Origin: UBA6382 sp963617965
Lineage (GTDB): Bacteria > Bacteroidota > Bacteroidia > Bacteroidales > Bacteroidaceae
NCBI GenBank assembly: GCA_963617965.1
Contig: CAVEQO010000005.1
Location: 1-64,000, forward strand
Reading direction: 5' to 3'
DNA length: 64,000 bases
Shown: positions 15,994 through 25,625 of the stretch, one piece after another
Layout: every line of letters starts with the position of its first letter
Numbering within the stretch: the stretch's first letter is position 1
The notes under the pieces: generated by a model
Databases searched by the model: none
The model's input: only the letters and a program-made list of their open reading frames with translations
What the model was told of the DNA's origin: nothing
Position numbers and translations under genes: made by a program

Positions 15994-17337
15994 ATGCTGA
16001 CATTAGATATCACAAAAGCTTCGGCATTCCTCCCGGAAGGAACGGTGGAGAACTATGCTTCGCATGCCGACGAAGCCAACAAGGCTCTTGTTGACGGCAC
16101 TTGTCCGGGCAATGATTTCCTCGGCTGGGTAAAACTGCCCTCCAGCATCACGGCTGATTTCATAGACCGCATCAACAGCTGCGCACAAGTTCTACGCCAA
16201 AACTGCGACACTATCGTGGTGGCCGGCATCGGCGGCAGCTATCTTGGCGCGAAAGCAGTAATCGAGGCTCTCGGCAACAGTTTCCAGTGGCTCGTCAACA
16301 ACGGAGAGAATCCAGACATCCTCTTTGCCGGCAACAACATCAGCGAAGACTATCTGGCCGAACTGACTGATTATCTCAAGACAAAACGCTTTGGCATCAT
16401 CAACATCTCCAAATCGGGCACCACCACCGAAACCGCACTCACGTTCCGTCTTTTGCGCAAACAATGCGAGGAACAGCGGGGCAAGGAGGAATCACGCAAG
16501 GTTATTGTGGCCATCACCGATGCAAAGAAAGGAGCTGCCCGCATGACCGCAGACAAGGAGGGTTACACCTCGTTCGTCATTCCTGACAACGTGGGCGGAC
16601 GTTTCAGCGTGCTCACCCCGGTCGGACTTCTGCCGATAGCCTGTGCAGGTTTCAGCATAGAGCGGCTCATTGAGGGTGCCCGGAACATGGAGAAAGCCAC
16701 TGCACCGGGCGTTCCTTTCAACCAGAATCCCAGTGCCATCTATGCAGCCACCCGCAACGCCCTCTACAACGAGGGAGGCAAAAAGATTGAGATACTGGCC
16801 AACTATCATCCGAAACTGCATTTCACGTCAGAATGGTGGAAGCAGCTCTACGGAGAATCTGAGGGCAAAGACGGAAAGGGCATCTTCCCCGCGTCGGTTG
16901 ACCTGACTACCGATCTCCACTCAATGGGACAGTGGATTCAGGACGGTGAACGCACTATCTTCGAGACGGTCATCTCGGTAAAAGACACCAACCGCACACT
17001 GCTTTTCCCCTCTGACAGCGAAAATCTCGACGGACTCAATTTCCTTGCAGGCAAACGCATAGACGAGGTGAACAAGATGGCGGAACTCGGCACACGGCTC
17101 GCTCATGTGGACGGTGGCGTGCCGAACATACGCATCACCATTGACGCCATTGACGAATACAACATCGGGCAACTAATCTATTTCTTCGAGAAAGGCTGCG
17201 GAATCAGCGGGCTTATTCTCGGTGTCAACCCGTTCAACCAGCCAGGAGTGGAAGCCTACAAGCGCAACATGTTCGCGCTCTTGGGCAAGCCCGGCTATGA
17301 GAATGAGACCAAGGCAATCCAGGAACGTATAAAATAA
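15994..17337 (+). CDS. pgi: Glucose-6-phosphate isomerase
   Basis: Interconverts glucose-6-phosphate and fructose-6-phosphate in glycolysis. The 447 residues are the usual length for the short bacterial form. Visible signatures are GIGGSYLGAKA, the phosphate-binding NISKSGTTTETA, the DNVGGRFSVLTPVGLLP stretch, and the catalytic region near the C-terminus (FNQPGVEAYKRN). It lies in a plus-strand group lysS-pgi-HAD with short gaps. Confidence 0.96.
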   Translation: MLTLDITKASAFLPEGTVENYASHADEANKALVDGTCPGNDFLGWVKLPSSITADFIDRINSCAQVLRQNCDTIVVAGIGGSYLGAKAVIEALGNSFQWLVNNGENPDILFAGNNISEDYLAELTDYLKTKRFGIINISKSGTTTETALTFRLLRKQCEEQRGKEESRKVIVAITDAKKGAARMTADKEGYTSFVIPDNVGGRFSVLTPVGLLPIACAGFSIERLIEGARNMEKATAPGVPFNQNPSAIYAATRNALYNEGGKKIEILANYHPKLHFTSEWWKQLYGESEGKDGKGIFPASVDLTTDLHSMGQWIQDGERTIFETVISVKDTNRTLLFPSDSENLDGLNFLAGKRIDEVNKMAELGTRLAHVDGGVPNIRITIDAIDEYNIGQLIYFFEKGCGISGLILGVNPFNQPGVEAYKRNMFALLGKPGYENETKAIQERIK

Positions 17338-17364
17338 CATACAGCCCCAAACCCTGCCTTTTGT

Positions 17365-18090
17365 ATGCAAACAGCATTGAAACGATACCTTAAGGACAAC
17401 GGCTTTGAGAGAATGCACCTCAAAGCCGTATTCTTTGACATGGACGGAGTCCTCTACGACTCCATGCCCAACCATGCCCTGTCGTGGGTCAAGAGCTCCG
17501 ACGATTTCGGTCTCGGCATGACAGCCCACGATGTCTACATGAACGAGGGACGCACGGGATTTTCCACGGTCAACGAATTCACACGCAAACAGTTCCATCG
17601 CGATACGACCAGCGAAGAGGCAGAGCACATCTACCGGTGCAAGTGCGATTATTACAATGCCATGCCCCGTCCCCTACCTATGCAGGGAGTCTTGCCGTTG
17701 CTGCGGCAGATAAAGAGCGACGGTTTCCAGATCGTGCTGGTCACAGGCAGCGGACAGCACAGTCTGCTCGACCGTCTTGACATGGATTTCCCCCATATTT
17801 TCCGTTCCGACCTCATGGTGACAAGCTACGATGTGAGATACGGCAAGCCCGACCCCGAACCCTATCTCATGGCCATGCACAAAGCTATGGTCATGCCGTG
17901 GGAGTCCATAGTAGTTGAAAACGCTCCCCTTGGGGTGCGTTCCGGAGCAGGCGCGCATGCTTTTACCGTGGCATGCAACACCGGCCCACTGCCCGACAGC
18001 GTTTTCTGGCAAGAGGGGGCAAACATCGTACTGCCGTCACTCCAGTCTCTGTGTGACGCATGGTCGGCAATCAGGGATGTCGTGGGATAG
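17365..18090 (+). CDS. HAD-superfamily phosphatase / phosphoglucomutase-like
   Basis: Predicted sugar-phosphate phosphatase or mutase. The 241-residue protein has HAD motif I FFDMDGVLYDS (nucleophile and acid Asp), a four-helix cap, motif II LVTGSG (Thr/Ser), and the late motif pair KPDPEPYL and VVENAPLGVRSG. The ~16-residue N-terminal extension before motif I looks native. It follows pgi by 27 bp, compatible with a sugar-phosphate role, but the substrate is unknown. It converges with the FtsX-like gene with a 2-bp gap and no visible terminator between them. Confidence 0.85.
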   Translation: MQTALKRYLKDNGFERMHLKAVFFDMDGVLYDSMPNHALSWVKSSDDFGLGMTAHDVYMNEGRTGFSTVNEFTRKQFHRDTTSEEAEHIYRCKCDYYNAMPRPLPMQGVLPLLRQIKSDGFQIVLVTGSGQHSLLDRLDMDFPHIFRSDLMVTSYDVRYGKPDPEPYLMAMHKAMVMPWESIVVENAPLGVRSGAGAHAFTVACNTGPLPDSVFWQEGANIVLPSLQSLCDAWSAIRDVVG

Positions 18091-18092
18091 CT

Positions 18093-19292
18093 CTACGCCC
18101 TTTTCCATATATCATACATTTTTCTTCTGATTACGTATACATTGAATGCTGTCACGCACACCAGATATGCCAGTGCCGTACATAATACGGGGACTGCCGA
18201 CGCGCCGCCGAGACCTATCTCATGCAGTTGGGCTGTCCACAGCGTCCTACAGCTGACGGCGGCGACAAGTGCCACTGCCGTGATGACAATGTTCGCTGCA
18301 GTCACTGTCAATTCATAATAGCGGCTTATCTCACGCGGAGAGAAGCCCAACTGCATAAGTTTCCTTATTGTATCGCGGCTTTTCTGCAACAGGAGGAAAA
18401 TAGACAGCGTCAGTATAAACAGCGCAAGAGCACTGATTACCATGCCATTTGCTGCCACTACTCTCGAAACTACCCCAAGAAAAACCGAAATGTTACCCGT
18501 CTGCCCTTTGTCGCCGGCAATTTCCATATCATTGTCTTCCAGCCATTTGTTCATGTTGGCCGATGCAAACCTGTTGATTTTCACTATCAGGCGCGATGTG
18601 TTTTGCGCCTCACCCGTACCGTAGCGCAGGTTTGCCCAATCCATAAAATCCTGCGGCACGGCTATGGTGTTAAGACGGGACGAGAAACCCACCACCGCAG
18701 CTTCAAAATACTCTGTAACATTATCCCTGCCCGTAAGGCTCAGGGTGATGGGCACCGCACCCACTATCTTCTCGCTCACCTGCGGAAGCCCCTGCGGTAT
18801 GGCAAAGCCAAAATTGTAGAGCGTGAGATAGTCTTTGCTCAATATTATCGGAACAAATCTCTCCTGCGGGTCAAAATGCCAGTCGCGTGGGGTCACGTCA
18901 AAGAAGTCGTCGGGCACAGACTCGAAGAAGAGGTATGTCGAAAGTCCCCGACCGCCCATGTTCACGGCTCCGTTGACGGCAAACTGAGAGGCCGTGAATT
19001 TTCCTACTTTTACCGCCCACGCCTGCTTCCCGATCCGGTCTATCTCTTCAGGCGAGAAGCCTACCGGAGTGAACCCCATGCCCTCCACCTTTTTGGAGAG
19101 GACAATATAGTCGTCAGAGAAGAATCTGTCATCATCAGCCGCTGACTGCCGACTGTCGGCAAAAAACATGATACCCACAAGGATAACCGACAGTCCCACC
19201 ACATTGGCCGCTGCATATCCCAGAAGTTGCCCCACGGAAATGTTCCTCCTGAGCAAATTCAATATTTCACGTTTGAAACCGGGCTTTTCCAT
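18093..19292 (-). CDS. FtsX-like ABC transporter permease
   Basis: A 399-residue membrane protein with the FtsX/MacB topology: one N-terminal membrane helix (~residues 22-42), a large extracytoplasmic domain (~45-270), then three helices (about 275-300, 325-350 and 365-385). It follows its ATPase gene by 2 bp, so they form one transporter. What it moves, or whether it transduces force instead, is not shown by the sequence. The final KMYDIWKRA is a short cytoplasmic tail. Confidence 0.75.
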   Translation of the reverse strand: MEKPGFKREILNLLRRNISVGQLLGYAAANVVGLSVILVGIMFFADSRQSAADDDRFFSDDYIVLSKKVEGMGFTPVGFSPEEIDRIGKQAWAVKVGKFTASQFAVNGAVNMGGRGLSTYLFFESVPDDFFDVTPRDWHFDPQERFVPIILSKDYLTLYNFGFAIPQGLPQVSEKIVGAVPITLSLTGRDNVTEYFEAAVVGFSSRLNTIAVPQDFMDWANLRYGTGEAQNTSRLIVKINRFASANMNKWLEDNDMEIAGDKGQTGNISVFLGVVSRVVAANGMVISALALFILTLSIFLLLQKSRDTIRKLMQLGFSPREISRYYELTVTAANIVITAVALVAAVSCRTLWTAQLHEIGLGGASAVPVLCTALAYLVCVTAFNVYVIRRKMYDIWKRA

Positions 19293-19294
19293 CT

Positions 19295-19954
19295 CTACAA
19301 CGATATGAACTGTGCATTGTCAAGCAGCAAGTGATTGCCAACAGATGTAGCAACGATACCTGCCCCCTGCCGTTCCGCCTCACCGGATATCATCTCTGCC
19401 ACAAGACGGTTGTTGCGGGAGTCAAGATGGCTTACCGGTTCGTCAAGGAAAATGAAACTGAAAGGCTGGCATACAGAGCGAACGAGGGCCACCCTCTGCA
19501 TCTGCCCTATACTGAGCTTGTTTGCCGGAGCGTTGTATTTGTCTGCCAGACCCATCCGTTCCAGCATCTCAAGAATCTGGGCACGGCTCTTGTGGTTCGT
19601 GCGCTTGTTCTTCAGGTCTATGTTCTCAGCCACCGTCAGTTCCGGAAACAGAGCCATGTCCTGTGGCATAAGCGACAGGACAGAAGTTCTGATTCCGCAC
19701 CATTGTTCCACACCCAATTCCCTTGTGTCCTGCCCGTCAAAAAGGATGTCACCGCTATAATCAGTGCGGATGCCGAAAATGAAGCTCAGCAATGACGACT
19801 TCCCACTGCCCGACTCCGCTTGGATGCAAAGCCGACAGCCACGCCGAAACACAAAAGAGCGTTCTCCCCATATGCGGGAAGAACGAATCTTTTCGGTATC
19901 CTCCATACCAGCGAATACGGAAGGCAGGAGATTTCTAATGGTGATAGCCTCCAT
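19295..19954 (-). CDS. ABC transporter ATP-binding protein
   Basis: A 219-residue nucleotide-binding subunit. It has a Walker A-like loop ESGSGKSS, a Q-loop (SLMPQDMALFPEL), signature LSIGQMQRVALVRS (Ile for the usual third-position Gly), and Walker B FIFLDEPVSHLD followed by a divergent switch region (ATSVGNH, the normal His of the H-loop not clearly placed). The first Gly of Walker A is Ala. The ATG at 19954 was chosen because an upstream ATG would overlap the DUF4836 gene and adds no domain. It pairs with the FtsX-like permease. Confidence 0.78.
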   Translation of the reverse strand: MEAITIRNLLPSVFAGMEDTEKIRSSRIWGERSFVFRRGCRLCIQAESGSGKSSLLSFIFGIRTDYSGDILFDGQDTRELGVEQWCGIRTSVLSLMPQDMALFPELTVAENIDLKNKRTNHKSRAQILEMLERMGLADKYNAPANKLSIGQMQRVALVRSVCQPFSFIFLDEPVSHLDSRNNRLVAEMISGEAERQGAGIVATSVGNHLLLDNAQFISL

Positions 19955-19997
19955 CGTCACATGACTGCAGTTTTTTTCCGGTGCGCCGGCTGAAACC

Positions 19998-21653
19998 TTA
20001 CTCTTCAATTACGGCAAAGACAGAATCAGGTTCCATGACATAGTCTGCAACGTCCGTGTCCTCTTCTGTGTAGCCATCCGCCGCATAGTCTGTCCCTGAT
20101 GTACGGGATGCAATACCTATGATTATTTTAGCGATCTTTGCCAACACCCCGTCATTGCCGTCGCCGTCAACCTCAAGCGTCAGCTCCGTCTCGAATGTCT
20201 TGGGCTTGCTGCACAACAAAAACTTCACGTTGTTGTCTATCTTCAGGTCTTTCATGAGCCGGTTGTCCTTGTCCAGTACAATACAGAACGCTCCAAGATA
20301 ATCAGACAGTTCTGCTTCCCGTGCCAGTGTGTTGTCGTTGGAATCCTTCACGGGATGGTTCGCCACGGCAATGAAATTACCCGACTGTCTTGCATACAGC
20401 GAACCGTCCGGCATACCGGCCCTCTCAAGGTTTATGGAGAAGCCTGAACCGGTTTCCTCAAACGGTATCCCCATATTCTCCAGCAGACCCTTCATATCAT
20501 CCATGAGCCTGGCGGCCTTCCCCTCCTTTGTCTCCACCACCATCGTCGTGGAGAACTGGGCCATCGGATCTCTTCCCTCGCTTATGTTGTCTATCGACAC
20601 CATACCATTGGTCAGCCCGAATCCTATCGCCACAGTACCGTCTATCTTCTCCATATAGGAGAACACGGCATCAAGTCCCGCACGGTCTGCACGCGACAGT
20701 CCTGCCATACCCGACACCAGTTCCGAGTACTTGTCCCAGTTAACGCCTTTCAGACTGGCTGCATATATCATGCACTCGTCTTTTCCAAGCAAGGCGAGAG
20801 CGTCAGGGTTAATCGTAGATGACACATCCATGTAATCCTTGTAAATGTCATAGGACATCTCTTTTCCGTCCTTGTCATACATTCTCATGCCCACGGTGCA
20901 TTTGTCTTCCGACAGTTCACTGCGCAGGCATATCACGCCATCATACATGGAAAGCACATCAGAATGGAGACCGCTCTTTCGCAGTTCTCTCCTGATTTGC
21001 TCGGGAAACCTGAAAGCCACTCCGCCGGCATTACCGTCCGTCATATAGTCTCCATAGTCAGTTGACGCCACGTTCTTGTCTTCTGCTTCCTCAACAAGTT
21101 CCTGAATATACTGCAACGGCTTGAAACTGCTCCCTGCCCATACCCTGTCAATCCAATAGGCATAAGAGCCGTTGATCACAACATATCCATAGTCATCGTA
21201 TTCCGGCTCATAGCCTTCGAATACTTTGACATAGGCAACAGCTTTGCCGTCCATAGTCCTTTCCTTGAACCCCTCGTCTTCCAGAGTCTCAATGAATTTC
21301 TCCTTGTCGGCAACGGCAAACACCACGACAGGCATGTCTTTCACATAGTCCATGACCAGGGCACAGGCATCAGGATCGATACCCGATCTCTTCAGAAAAG
21401 AGTTGGCCTCGTCAATGTCTTCCGCAGCCCCGTCAGGCAGGGCTTCCATGATATTGGATGGAATCTTTATTTTGGAGTCTTCCACCGTTCCGCCGGCTGA
21501 TTCGACTATAGTCTTCAGATTACCCGCCACCACAAAGTCCGCACTGGCCGGGATCTGCTCCAGCAACTCTCTCACCTTGGCATTGTCAGAACAAGACACT
21601 GTCAAAATCATCGCCACTATCAGGCAAACCGGCCTGTAGATACTTTTCTTCAT
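19998..21653 (-). CDS. DUF4836-family lipoprotein
   Basis: A 551-residue predicted lipoprotein with lipobox LTVSCSD (lipidated Cys ~residue 21) and no catalytic motif I recognise. The mature part opens with VRELLEQIPASADFVVAGNLKTI, characteristic of the DUF4836 family, which is found mainly in Bacteroidota and has no assigned role. It is first in a minus-strand operon with an ABC ATPase and an FtsX-like permease, which suggests a surface or periplasmic partner for that transporter. A consensus promoter lies 60 bp upstream. Confidence 0.75.
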   Translation of the reverse strand: MKKSIYRPVCLIVAMILTVSCSDNAKVRELLEQIPASADFVVAGNLKTIVESAGGTVEDSKIKIPSNIMEALPDGAAEDIDEANSFLKRSGIDPDACALVMDYVKDMPVVVFAVADKEKFIETLEDEGFKERTMDGKAVAYVKVFEGYEPEYDDYGYVVINGSYAYWIDRVWAGSSFKPLQYIQELVEEAEDKNVASTDYGDYMTDGNAGGVAFRFPEQIRRELRKSGLHSDVLSMYDGVICLRSELSEDKCTVGMRMYDKDGKEMSYDIYKDYMDVSSTINPDALALLGKDECMIYAASLKGVNWDKYSELVSGMAGLSRADRAGLDAVFSYMEKIDGTVAIGFGLTNGMVSIDNISEGRDPMAQFSTTMVVETKEGKAARLMDDMKGLLENMGIPFEETGSGFSINLERAGMPDGSLYARQSGNFIAVANHPVKDSNDNTLAREAELSDYLGAFCIVLDKDNRLMKDLKIDNNVKFLLCSKPKTFETELTLEVDGDGNDGVLAKIAKIIIGIASRTSGTDYAADGYTEEDTDVADYVMEPDSVFAVIEE

Positions 21654-21714
21654 GTTGTTTTCCCTCTATTCGTGTCGGGCGCAACTTTTAATGTTCAATT
21701 ATTCAAAATTTCTC

Positions 21715-21747
21715 CAAAGATAGTTCTTTTTTCCATGACAGAACAAA
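21715..21747 (-). promoter_or_regulatory. Promoter of the DUF4836-ABC-FtsX operon
   Basis: On the minus strand, TTTG (21747-21744), 21 bp, then TATCTTTG (21722-21715). It is divergent from the tcdA promoter. Confidence 0.65.
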
Positions 21748-21890
21748 AAACACATCTTTTTTTGTACAATCGCAGCAATTCCCCTCGCTTATGCTAGAAA
21801 ACGAGAGCTAACAACAACGCGACGGAACAGACCTCAGAAGAGGATACAACATTGTTGGTCTTCTGTTGCCACCATTGCGCAACAAAGCAG

Positions 21891-21898
21891 TAATTTTG
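21891..21898 (+). promoter_or_regulatory. Bacteroidota -7 box for tcdA
   Basis: TAATTTTG with a TTG about 22 bp upstream; predicted start about 30 nt before the ATG at 21937. Confidence 0.55.
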
Positions 21899-21936
21899 CA
21901 CTGCTTTTCGGGTTCACGATTTATCAGACTCCACAC

Positions 21937-22698
21937 ATGACAGTACAGACAGCGGAAATATTCGACCGAACCGGGCTTCTTCTAGGTCACGATGCCTTGC
22001 AGCGCCTGCAGCGCCAGAGGGTACTTCTTCTTGGCGCGGGAGGCGTGGGCAGCTGGTGCGCCGAAGGGCTTGTACGTTCGGGCATAGGGCATCTCACCGT
22101 TGTTGACCCCGACTGTGTCAATGCCTCAAACATCAACCGCCAGCTCATGGCTACTACAGTTTCCGTGGGCCAGAGCAAGGTGGAAGCGTTGCGCAGCCGC
22201 CTTGCCGACATCAATCCTCTGGCCGATATCTCCGCGTTATGCAAACCGTATAACGGGCAGACGTGCCACGACTTTGACCTTGACTCCTATGACTTTGTCA
22301 TTGATGCCATAGACAGTCTGCAGGACAAAGCACTGCTCATTCTCAACGCCACCTCTGCCCGGTGCCGTTTCTTCTCCTCAATGGGAGCCGCCCTCAAACT
22401 AAACCCGCTGAAAATCAAGGTGGACGAATTCTGGAAAGCCGAGGGATGCCCGCTCGCCCGTGCACTGCGCAGGAAATTCAGGCGCACCGGAATCTATCCG
22501 AACCGCAAATTCCAGTGCGTCTACAGTCCCGAGGTTTTGTCCAACAGAGGCAGTGCGACAGCCATTGCCGCCTCGTCCTACGCCGACCCTATGAAAGCCC
22601 GGATAAACGGTTCCGTTGTCCATGTCACCGCTGTTTTCGGCTTCACTCTGGCAGGACTGGTAATCAACAACGTTATGGACAGCATGGAAAGTCACTGA
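21937..22698 (+). CDS. tcdA: tRNA threonylcarbamoyladenosine dehydratase
   Basis: ATP-dependent cyclisation of t6A37 in tRNA to ct6A. The 253 residues show the E1/MoeB-like fold: nucleotide-binding GAGGVGSWCAEGLVRSGIG, VVDPDCVNASNINRQ, then DAIDSLQDK and the family-typical SSMGAALKLNP. The C-terminus (SSYADPMKARINGSVVHV) matches TcdA more than ThiF or MoeB. It stands alone with its own promoter and ends at a strong bidirectional terminator shared with clpB. Confidence 0.9.
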   Translation: MTVQTAEIFDRTGLLLGHDALQRLQRQRVLLLGAGGVGSWCAEGLVRSGIGHLTVVDPDCVNASNINRQLMATTVSVGQSKVEALRSRLADINPLADISALCKPYNGQTCHDFDLDSYDFVIDAIDSLQDKALLILNATSARCRFFSSMGAALKLNPLKIKVDEFWKAEGCPLARALRRKFRRTGIYPNRKFQCVYSPEVLSNRGSATAIAASSYADPMKARINGSVVHVTAVFGFTLAGLVINNVMDSMESH

Positions 22699-22713
22699 CA
22701 CGCACACCGTGCA

Positions 22714-22767
22714 GACACAAAAAGGCCGCGGTGACACAAGCTTGTGTCACCGCGGCCTTTTTGTGTC
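22714..22767. terminator. Bidirectional terminator between tcdA and clpB
   Basis: A perfect 54-bp palindrome with 27-bp arms centred at 22740/22741, with A-run and T-run at the flanks. It serves the convergent tcdA and clpB genes. Confidence 0.92.
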
Positions 22768-22782
22768 ATTTCCGCATGGGGC

Positions 22783-25386
22783 TTACGCCTGACGGAACAC
22801 GATCTTCCCGCCCTCGGCATCCGCAAGAATTGGTTTGGTACGATCAAGCTTGCCGTCACCGAGAATAGCCTTGCTTAAGTCGTTCAGCAGGTAATGCTGA
22901 ATGGCTCTCTTTATTGGACGGGCACCAAACTCCGGGTCGTAGCCCAGTCCTCCGAGAAGATGTACGGCAGCATCACTCACGCTGAGTTCCAGTCCATTGG
23001 CCTTGAGGTTGTCGTTGACACTCTTGATCTGCAGTCTCACTATGTCGTCTGCCTGCTGGCGAGTGAGCGGGCTGAAGAGGATAATGTCATCTATACGGTT
23101 TATGAACTCCGGGCGTATGTTCTGCTTCAGCATCTCAAGCACCTTCTGCCGGGTCTGCTCCATTATGGCAGCCCGTTCGCTTTCGTCCTTGCCCTCCATC
23201 TCCGCCATGCGCTCCTGTATGTACTGACTGCCAAGGTTGCTGGTCATGATGATGATGGTGTTCTTGAAGTTGACGGTACGCCCCTTGTTGTCGGTCAGCC
23301 GTCCGTCGTCAAGCACCTGCAGCAGGATGTTGAACACATCGGGGTGGGCTTTCTCTATCTCATCAAACAAGACCACGCTATACGGCTTGCGCCTGACGGC
23401 CTCGGTGAGTTGTCCGCCCTCATCGTAGCCCACATATCCGGGAGGCGCACCGACAAGCCGGCTCACGCTGAATTTCTCCTGATACTCGCTCATGTCTATA
23501 CGGGTCATCATCGTCTCGTCGTTGAAAAGATATTCCGCCAGAGCCTTGGCCAACTCAGTCTTGCCTACGCCCGTGGTGCCCATGAAGATAAACGAACCGA
23601 TAGGCCGTTTGGGATCCTGCACCCCTGCCCTGCTGCGCCGCACGGCATCGCTCACCGCCCTGATGGCATCATCCTGGCCTATGATGCGGCGGTGGAGCTC
23701 ATCCTCCATCCGCAGCAGCTTCTCGCGTTCGCTCTGGAGCATACGCGTCACGGGTATGCCCGTCCAGCGGCTCACCACTTCGGCGATGTCGTCGGGAGTG
23801 ACTTCCTCCTTCACCATGGCCTCGGCTTCCTGCGACGATGTCAGCTGCTTCCTGACGGTTTCAATGTCCGCCGCCAACTGTTGCTGCCGGCCGTAGCGTA
23901 TCTCCGCCACCTTGGCATAGTTGCCCTCGCGCTCCGCACGGTCGGCTTCAAACCGCAGCTGTTCCATCTCCTGTCTGTCCCTCTGGATTTTGTCCACCAG
24001 TTCCTTTTCGTGCAACCACTTTGACTGCATGGAATCTGCCTGTTCCTTGAGCGAAGATATTTCCGAAGAAAGCTGTTTGAGCTTGTCCTGGTCATCCTCG
24101 CGCTTGATGGCCTCGCGCTCTATTTCAAGCTGACTTATCTTGCGGTGCAGTTCATCAAGGTCTTCGGGCATGGAATCACGCTCTATACGCAATTTGGCGG
24201 CGGCTTCATCCATAAGGTCTATGGCCTTGTCGGGCAGGAAGCGGTTGGTGATGTAGCGTTCCGACAGTGTCACGGCGGCTATCACCGCATCGTCCTGTAT
24301 GCGCACCTTGTGGTGATTCTCATAGCGTTCCTTTATGCCGCGCAATATGGAGATGCTGTCTTCCACAGAAGGCTCATCCACCATGACTGTCTGAAAACGG
24401 CGTTCAAGGGCTTTGTCCTTTTCAAAATATTTCTGGTACTCATCAAGAGTGGTGGCACCGATGCTCCGCAACTCTCCGCGGCTCAAGGCCGGTTTGAGAA
24501 TGTTGGCCGCATCCATGGCACCTTGTCCTCCACCAGCACCAACGAGAGTATGGATTTCATCGATAAACAGGATTATCTCGCCCTGCGAACGTTCCACCTC
24601 TTTGACCACGCTCTTCAGACGTTCCTCAAACTCACCCTTGTACTTGGCCCCGGCAAGCAGTGCACCCATATCAAGGGAAAACAACCGCTTGTTTTTGAGG
24701 TTCTCCGGCACATCGCCTTTCATTATCCTGTTGGCCAGCCCCTCCACTATGGCAGTCTTGCCGGTACCCGGCTCACCGAGCAGAATAGGATTGTTCTTGG
24801 TACGCCGGCTCAAGATCTGCAGCACCCGGCGTATTTCCTCGTCACGTCCTATCACCGGGTCAAGCTTGCCCTCGCGGGCGGCTTTCACGAGGTCGCGCGC
24901 ATATTTCTCCAGCGACTGGTAGTTGTCTTCTGCCGAAGCGGACTTGACCTTCTCACCGCCACGGAGTTCCTCTATGGCCTTCACAAGAGCCTGACGTGTA
25001 AAGCCGGCATCCTTCATTATACGGCTCATGGTACAGTCGGTGTCAAGTATGGCTACAAGCAGCACCTCCATGCCAATGAACTCGTCACCGATTTTGGAAG
25101 CCAGTTCCTCCGCTCTGGAAACCACGCGCTGCGTGTCGCGCCCCAGCACGGGGTCTCCGCCGGTGACCTTGGGCAACGAGCTGATCTGTGCCTCAACCGC
25201 ACGGTTGAGGCCATCGGCGTTCACCCCCGTCTTTCCATACAGGAAACCCATCACGTTACCGCCCTCCTGGGACAGCCCCCAATAGAGGTGTTCCGGCTCT
25301 ATGGCCTGCTGCGAATTCTGCTGCGCCTTTTTCACGGCCTTTTGCAGAGCCTCGCCTGCTTTGATTGTAAATTTGTCTAAGTTCAT
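22783..25386 (-). CDS. clpB: ATP-dependent disaggregase ClpB
   Basis: Hsp100 chaperone that pulls proteins out of aggregates together with DnaK. The 867 residues contain the N-domain repeats, AAA-1 with Walker A GEPGTGKT, the long coiled-coil middle domain (Gln/Glu/Arg-rich, ~residues 410-530) that separates ClpB from ClpA and ClpC, AAA-2 with Walker A GTTGVGKT, and the sensor-2 region GARPIKRAIQ near the end. The ATG at 25386 begins MNLDKFTIKAGEA, the family start; the frame is open further upstream but adds nothing recognisable. Confidence 0.96.
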   Translation of the reverse strand: MNLDKFTIKAGEALQKAVKKAQQNSQQAIEPEHLYWGLSQEGGNVMGFLYGKTGVNADGLNRAVEAQISSLPKVTGGDPVLGRDTQRVVSRAEELASKIGDEFIGMEVLLVAILDTDCTMSRIMKDAGFTRQALVKAIEELRGGEKVKSASAEDNYQSLEKYARDLVKAAREGKLDPVIGRDEEIRRVLQILSRRTKNNPILLGEPGTGKTAIVEGLANRIMKGDVPENLKNKRLFSLDMGALLAGAKYKGEFEERLKSVVKEVERSQGEIILFIDEIHTLVGAGGGQGAMDAANILKPALSRGELRSIGATTLDEYQKYFEKDKALERRFQTVMVDEPSVEDSISILRGIKERYENHHKVRIQDDAVIAAVTLSERYITNRFLPDKAIDLMDEAAAKLRIERDSMPEDLDELHRKISQLEIEREAIKREDDQDKLKQLSSEISSLKEQADSMQSKWLHEKELVDKIQRDRQEMEQLRFEADRAEREGNYAKVAEIRYGRQQQLAADIETVRKQLTSSQEAEAMVKEEVTPDDIAEVVSRWTGIPVTRMLQSEREKLLRMEDELHRRIIGQDDAIRAVSDAVRRSRAGVQDPKRPIGSFIFMGTTGVGKTELAKALAEYLFNDETMMTRIDMSEYQEKFSVSRLVGAPPGYVGYDEGGQLTEAVRRKPYSVVLFDEIEKAHPDVFNILLQVLDDGRLTDNKGRTVNFKNTIIIMTSNLGSQYIQERMAEMEGKDESERAAIMEQTRQKVLEMLKQNIRPEFINRIDDIILFSPLTRQQADDIVRLQIKSVNDNLKANGLELSVSDAAVHLLGGLGYDPEFGARPIKRAIQHYLLNDLSKAILGDGKLDRTKPILADAEGGKIVFRQA

Positions 25387-25579
25387 ATATATATTTGTTT
25401 TTGTTTCCTGCCTGAATAAAATCACCATTTGTGCCAAACTCTGATTTCTGCCATTTTGGCAATACAAGTTGTCCCGGCAGACATGCCAAAGGCGGCATTC
25501 TTGTGCCGTCAGCACGACATTCACGGGTGCGGCACCACACATTTTACACCGCCCGTCCGTTCCTGCACGAAAAAATCGC

Positions 25580-25587
25580 TATATTTG
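25580..25587 (+). promoter_or_regulatory. Bacteroidota -7 box for the GH16 gene
   Basis: TATATTTG, about 38 bp before the ATG at 25626. It supports that start over an in-frame ATG at 25431. Confidence 0.5.
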
Positions 25588-25625
25588 CCCCGTATGTCAC
25601 ACACGCAAAAACCAGACACTTCGTC

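Noticed and set aside
22894..25380. Two long plus-strand frames antisense to clpB
   Set aside because: They lie wholly within clpB, lack recognisable domains, and reflect its GC-skewed codon use.
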